Of a stretch of DNA of 64,000 bases, positions 60,944 through 64,000 are shown piece by piece. This DNA is from Pseudomonadota bacterium. GTDB lineage: Bacteria; Pseudomonadota; Gammaproteobacteria; Burkholderiales; Burkholderiaceae_E. A model generated the notes under the pieces. That model worked only from the letters and a program-made list of their open reading frames with translations. It searched no databases and was not told where the DNA came from. Position 1 is the first letter of the stretch. Each line of letters opens with the position of its first letter. The position numbers and the translations under genes are program-made. The stretch covers positions 1-64,000 of the forward strand of contig CAUJHG010000029.1 in NCBI GenBank assembly GCA_963204785.1, read 5' to 3'.

Positions 60944-61774
60944 TCAGAGCGGATCGCGGAAGACCGGCGCGCGCTTCTCGAGGTTGGCCTTCACCGCCTC
61001 GACCTGGTTGGGACTGCCGATCAGCTTCGTCTGCTCGACCGACTCCGCCATCAGCAGCGCGGCCGTGTCCTCGGCCATCGCTGCGTTGAGCAGGCGCTTG
61101 TCGGCGCGGATCGCGTCGGGGTTCCTGCCCGCCACCTCACGGGCGAAGGCCATCGCCTCGGCGTGAGGGTCGGCGCAGACGCGGGTCGCGAAACCCAGCG
61201 CGAGCGCCTCCTGCCCCGAGAAGATGCGACCGCTGTAGGTGAGCTCGCGCACCACGTCGTTGCGCGCGAGCTCGCGCATCAGCGCGACCCCGGCCATGTC
61301 GGGCACCAGGCCCCACTTGATCTCCATCACCGACATCTTCAGGTCGGGGGTGACGAAGCGCAGGTCGGCGCCCAGCGCGAGCTGGAAGCCCCCGCCGAAG
61401 GAGACGCCGTGCACCGCGGCGATCACCGGCACCGGCACCTCCCGCCAGACCATCGCGACCTGCTGGGCGACGTTGGCGATGCCGTGGGTGCGCTTCGTGA
61501 GGCGGTCGATCGGGTCGTCGCTGCCGGCGCTGGCCCCCTTGCCCTCGGCCATGTTGCCGAAGCGGCCCATGTCCAGCCCTGCGCAGAAGGCGCGGCCTTC
61601 GCCGCACAGCACCACCGCACGCACCCGTGGATCGTCCCTGACCTGCTCGCCCGCTGCGACGATGCCGGTGAACATCGCGGCATCGAGCGCATTCATCTTG
61701 TCGGGGCGATTCAGCCGGACTTCGGCCACGCCGTCGGCGCCGATGCTGACCTTCACCCGATCGTTCGTCGTCAT
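60944..61774 (-). CDS. Enoyl-CoA hydratase family protein
   Basis: This is a 276-residue crotonase. FCAGLDMGRFGNMA and GVSFGGGFQLALGADLRFVT are the oxyanion-hole blocks. At the catalytic positions it has SVMEIKWGLVPDMAG, with one Glu and one Asp as in dienoyl-CoA isomerases, so isomerase activity is plausible. The ATG at 61774 directly follows an AAGGAGAAGAGG site. An orphan binding-protein gene lies upstream by 32 bases in the same direction. Confidence 0.88.
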   Translation of the reverse strand: MTTNDRVKVSIGADGVAEVRLNRPDKMNALDAAMFTGIVAAGEQVRDDPRVRAVVLCGEGRAFCAGLDMGRFGNMAEGKGASAGSDDPIDRLTKRTHGIANVAQQVAMVWREVPVPVIAAVHGVSFGGGFQLALGADLRFVTPDLKMSVMEIKWGLVPDMAGVALMRELARNDVVRELTYSGRIFSGQEALALGFATRVCADPHAEAMAFAREVAGRNPDAIRADKRLLNAAMAEDTAALLMAESVEQTKLIGSPNQVEAVKANLEKRAPVFRDPL

Positions 61775-61806
61775 CCTCTTCTCCTTCGCGACGGCCACTG
61801 AACCGC

Positions 61807-63030
61807 TCAGCGGCCCAGGACCGGACCGAGCGCTTCGTAGCGCTCGCCGTTGAAGCGCACCGGCTGCACACGCTCGACCGGGTAGTAGTCGTCCGGCGCG
61901 GTCTTCAGGTTGATCCCCGGCAGCAGCATCGGCAGCGTCATGTCGAGGCTGGTCGCGATCTTCATGATGTTGGCGCGGGTGAGGTTGTCGCCGGCGCGCT
62001 TGAGCACCTCGTGCAGCGTCTGCGCCGACGAGTAGCCGATCACGTTGAGCGAATCCGCGTAGTTGCCGTTCGGGTAGTACTTGTCGAACCAGGCCTTGTA
62101 CTCCCTGACCTCGCTGGAGTCCTTGAACTGGGGATCGCTCGGGTCACGCAGGTACTGGCTGGTGATGATTCCGACCGCGTTCTCCTTGCCGGCGGGGACC
62201 AGCACCGACTGGATCGACTGGGACACGCTCGACAGGTAGTGCACCGGCTTCCAGCCGAGCTCGGGCAGCTTCTTGATGATCTGCGCAGCGAACTTCGGCG
62301 TGGAGAGGTTCACGAACACGTCGGCGCCGGTGCCCTTGAGCAGCGCGAGCTGGCTGTCGACCGTCGGGTCGGTGACCTCGTAGGTGAGCTGGGAGACGAT
62401 CATGGTCTTGGCCTTGTCGCCCATGCCGTCCAGGAAACCCTTCAGGTTGTCCTTGCCGAAATCGTCGTTCTGGTACAGGACCGCGATCTTGGCGTTCGGG
62501 TAGTTCTTCTGGATGTGCTCGGCGTAGATGTGGCCCTCGGCCTGGTAGGTCGGCTGCCAGCCCATCGTCCAGGGGTAGTTCTTGTAGTCGCCCCAGCGGG
62601 TCGCTCCGGTGGCCAGGAACAGGTGCGGCACCTTCTTCTGGTTCACGTACTTCAGGATCGCGGTGTTCTGCGCGGTGCCCAGCGGCGCGAACAGCAGCAG
62701 CACCTCGTCCTGCTCGATGAGCTTGCGCGTGACCTCGACGGTCTTGGCCGGATTGTAGGCGTCGTCGAGCGAGATCACGTTGACCTTGCGCCCGTTGATC
62801 CCCCCTTCGTCGTTCACCTTGGCGAAGTAGGCGACGATCGACTTGCCGATCGTGCCGTAGGCCGAGACCGGGCCCGAATAGGGCACGATGTGGCCGATCC
62901 TGATTTCCTTGTCGCTGGCGCCGGTGTCGTACTTCTTCTGCGCCTGCGCGCCCGTGGAGAAGCCGACCAGCGCAGCGGCGGCGAGTGCGCCGGCAACGAC
63001 GGAGCGTCGATGGACCTTCATGGAGAGCAT
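61807..63030 (-). CDS. ABC transporter substrate-binding protein, branched-chain amino-acid type
   Basis: This is a 407-residue periplasmic binder of the LivK fold. Residues 1-30 are a signal peptide (STGAQAQ). GHIVPYSGPVSAYG, NDEGGINGRKVNVISLDDA and YQNDDFGKDNLKG parallel the protein at 20609-21775 closely, as does the C-terminal MLLPGINLKTAPDDY. GAGGATC precedes the ATG at 63030; an ATG at 63021 is also possible. No permease genes adjoin it. It precedes a crotonase gene, so an aromatic or carboxylic acid ligand is conceivable. Confidence 0.9.
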   Translation of the reverse strand: MLSMKVHRRSVVAGALAAAALVGFSTGAQAQKKYDTGASDKEIRIGHIVPYSGPVSAYGTIGKSIVAYFAKVNDEGGINGRKVNVISLDDAYNPAKTVEVTRKLIEQDEVLLLFAPLGTAQNTAILKYVNQKKVPHLFLATGATRWGDYKNYPWTMGWQPTYQAEGHIYAEHIQKNYPNAKIAVLYQNDDFGKDNLKGFLDGMGDKAKTMIVSQLTYEVTDPTVDSQLALLKGTGADVFVNLSTPKFAAQIIKKLPELGWKPVHYLSSVSQSIQSVLVPAGKENAVGIITSQYLRDPSDPQFKDSSEVREYKAWFDKYYPNGNYADSLNVIGYSSAQTLHEVLKRAGDNLTRANIMKIATSLDMTLPMLLPGINLKTAPDDYYPVERVQPVRFNGERYEALGPVLGR

Positions 63031-63219
63031 CGGGATCCTCTTTGTCTGGGGTGGATGAGCGACTCGAATGATAAGCGACCCGGCGAGCAGCCGTCCGCAG
63101 GCGCCCTGCCGGCCGAACGGGCAAAGCGGAACCTGCCGTCGCGCCGGATGCGCCCGCCTGCGTGAGGCGGTGCTAGCCTATCGGGTTTCCCATCCGGTAC
63201 GGAAATAGGAGAATCCAGC

Positions 63220-63891
63220 ATGGATCTGGTCGAGGCGATCAACACCCGCCGCTCGGTGCGCGGCTTCCTGGACCGACCGGTGCCGGCGGACACGATCCGC
63301 CGCGTGCTGACGATCGCGTCGCGCGCACCGTCGGGCGGCAACGTGCAGCCCTGGCAGATCCAGGTGGTCGCAGGCGAGCCGCTGGCGCAGCTCAAGGCCA
63401 CGATGGCGCGCAAGGTGCAGGAACTCCCCGGCGGCGAGGGCAGCGAGTACGACATCTACCCGAAGGACCTGGTGTCGCCCTACCGCGACTATCGCTTCAA
63501 GGTGGGCGAGGATCTCTACGCGCAGCTGGGCATTCCGCGCGAGGACAAGGCTGCCCGCCTGCGCCAGTTCGCGCGCAACTACCAGTTCTTCGGCGCGCCG
63601 ATGGCGCTGTTCTGCTCGCTGGACCGCCGGATGGGTCCGCCGCAGTGGTCCGACTGCGGGATGTTCCTGCAGACCGTCATGCTGCTGCTGCGCGCCGAGG
63701 GGCTGGACAGCTGCCCGCAGGAGGCCTGGTCGACCTACCCGAAGACGGTCGGCGCCTTCCTCGAGCTGCCGCCCGAGCAGATGCTGTTCTGCGGGATGGC
63801 GATCGGGTACGCGGATCCGGACGCGCCCGCGAACCGCCTGCGCACCGAGCGCGCGCCGCTGGAGGTCTTCGCGAAGTTCCGCGGCCTGTGA
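63220..63891 (+). CDS. Nitroreductase family protein
   Basis: This is a 223-residue FMN-dependent reductase. RRSVRGFLDRPVPADTIRRV, with the Arg pair binding FMN phosphate, and SRAPSGGNVQPWQIQVV open the fold. MFLQTVMLLLRAEGLDSCPQ, then CGMAIGYADPDAPAN, is the C-terminal signature. It probably reduces nitroaromatics or quinones. GGAG precedes the ATG. Its stop overlaps the start of the next gene. Confidence 0.92.
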   Translation: MDLVEAINTRRSVRGFLDRPVPADTIRRVLTIASRAPSGGNVQPWQIQVVAGEPLAQLKATMARKVQELPGGEGSEYDIYPKDLVSPYRDYRFKVGEDLYAQLGIPREDKAARLRQFARNYQFFGAPMALFCSLDRRMGPPQWSDCGMFLQTVMLLLRAEGLDSCPQEAWSTYPKTVGAFLELPPEQMLFCGMAIGYADPDAPANRLRTERAPLEVFAKFRGL

Positions 63892-64000
63892 GCGCAGCGG
63901 CATCCAGGATGCCGCTGATCGACGCGGCGCGCGCCCTCGCGTCGCAGCTGATCGTCCTGCACCACCTGGCCTTCTACGGACCGATGTCCGACGCGGTGGC
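63888..64000 (+). CDS. Acyltransferase family 3 protein (N-terminal fragment, cut by window end)
   Basis: A GTG that overlaps the nitroreductase stop opens a frame reading ...PLIDAARALASQLIVLHHLA, then FYGPM..., still open at the window edge. The pattern D-x-x-R-x-x-A-x-x-x-I-V-x-x-H-H is the first membrane helix of acyltransferase-3 (OafA/NodX-like) proteins, which acetylate sugars at the membrane. Only 37 codons are visible. Confidence 0.7.
   Translation, partial: MSAAASRMPLIDAARALASQLIVLHHLAFYGPMSDAV

Overview
The window is a piece of a GC-rich bacterial chromosome, most likely a betaproteobacterium of the order Burkholderiales. Supporting signs are the very high GC third positions, a complete second-type (N-type) ATPase operon, orphan branched-chain amino-acid-type binding proteins, many CoA-handling genes, and a SUF operon with SufU and SufT. 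Order-level placement is inference. No rRNA, no complete tRNA and no CRISPR array is visible.

Region 1 (1-4000) is accessory DNA. It holds a Doc-type toxin-antitoxin pair, a PrlF-YhaV pair followed by a truncated helix-turn-helix gene, and a Fic AMP-transferase gene behind two perfect palindromes. A 29-bp near-identical direct repeat (168-196 and 3847-3875) brackets the cluster. The right edge carries an IS3-type transposase scrap, and a tRNA/tmRNA 3'-end-like fragment lies in the middle.

Region 2 (4000-13600) starts with molybdate uptake: divergent modE and modABC with two ModE-type inverted repeats between them. It continues with formate-tetrahydrofolate ligase, a FecR-domain/OmpA-lipoprotein pair, and a convergent ABC importer whose permease is a tandem fusion and whose ATPase has a C-terminal AAA-associated domain. 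Region 3 (13700-20500) is the full N-ATPase operon atpDCQRBEFAG, with no delta gene. Its c subunit carries a carboxylate in both helices.

Region 4 (20600-44400) is ordinary chromosome: an orphan binding protein, cbpA-cbpM, an FMN-binding oxidase-like protein, a TSUP exporter, an SDR, an MFS carrier, a PhzF protein, azlCD, truC, a dienoyl-CoA isomerase-like crotonase, an Old Yellow Enzyme with a thioesterase, an NlpC/P60 lipoprotein, a DUF481 outer-membrane protein, a glycosyltransferase, malate synthase G, rlmJ, a ZIP transporter, ahpC-ahpF behind OxyR-like motifs, and a methyltransferase. Region 5 (44391-50800) is the SUF iron-sulfur operon: Rrf2 regulator, sufB, C, D, S, U and T, tightly overlapped and read leftward from a promoter overlapped by an IscR-like element.

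Region 6 (51000-64000) holds an FMN reductase, a crotonase, a thiosulfate module (periplasmic rhodanese, YeeE/YedE transporter and a 57-residue membrane peptide) with an upstream inverted repeat, and a second SDR. A CoA cluster follows: a thiolase and an acetyl-CoA hydrolase/transferase, divergent from a CaiB-type transferase and a tandem universal stress protein. The end holds another crotonase with an orphan binding protein, a nitroreductase, and the first codons of an acyltransferase. Convergent gene ends often carry long GC-rich hairpins with little or no U-tract.
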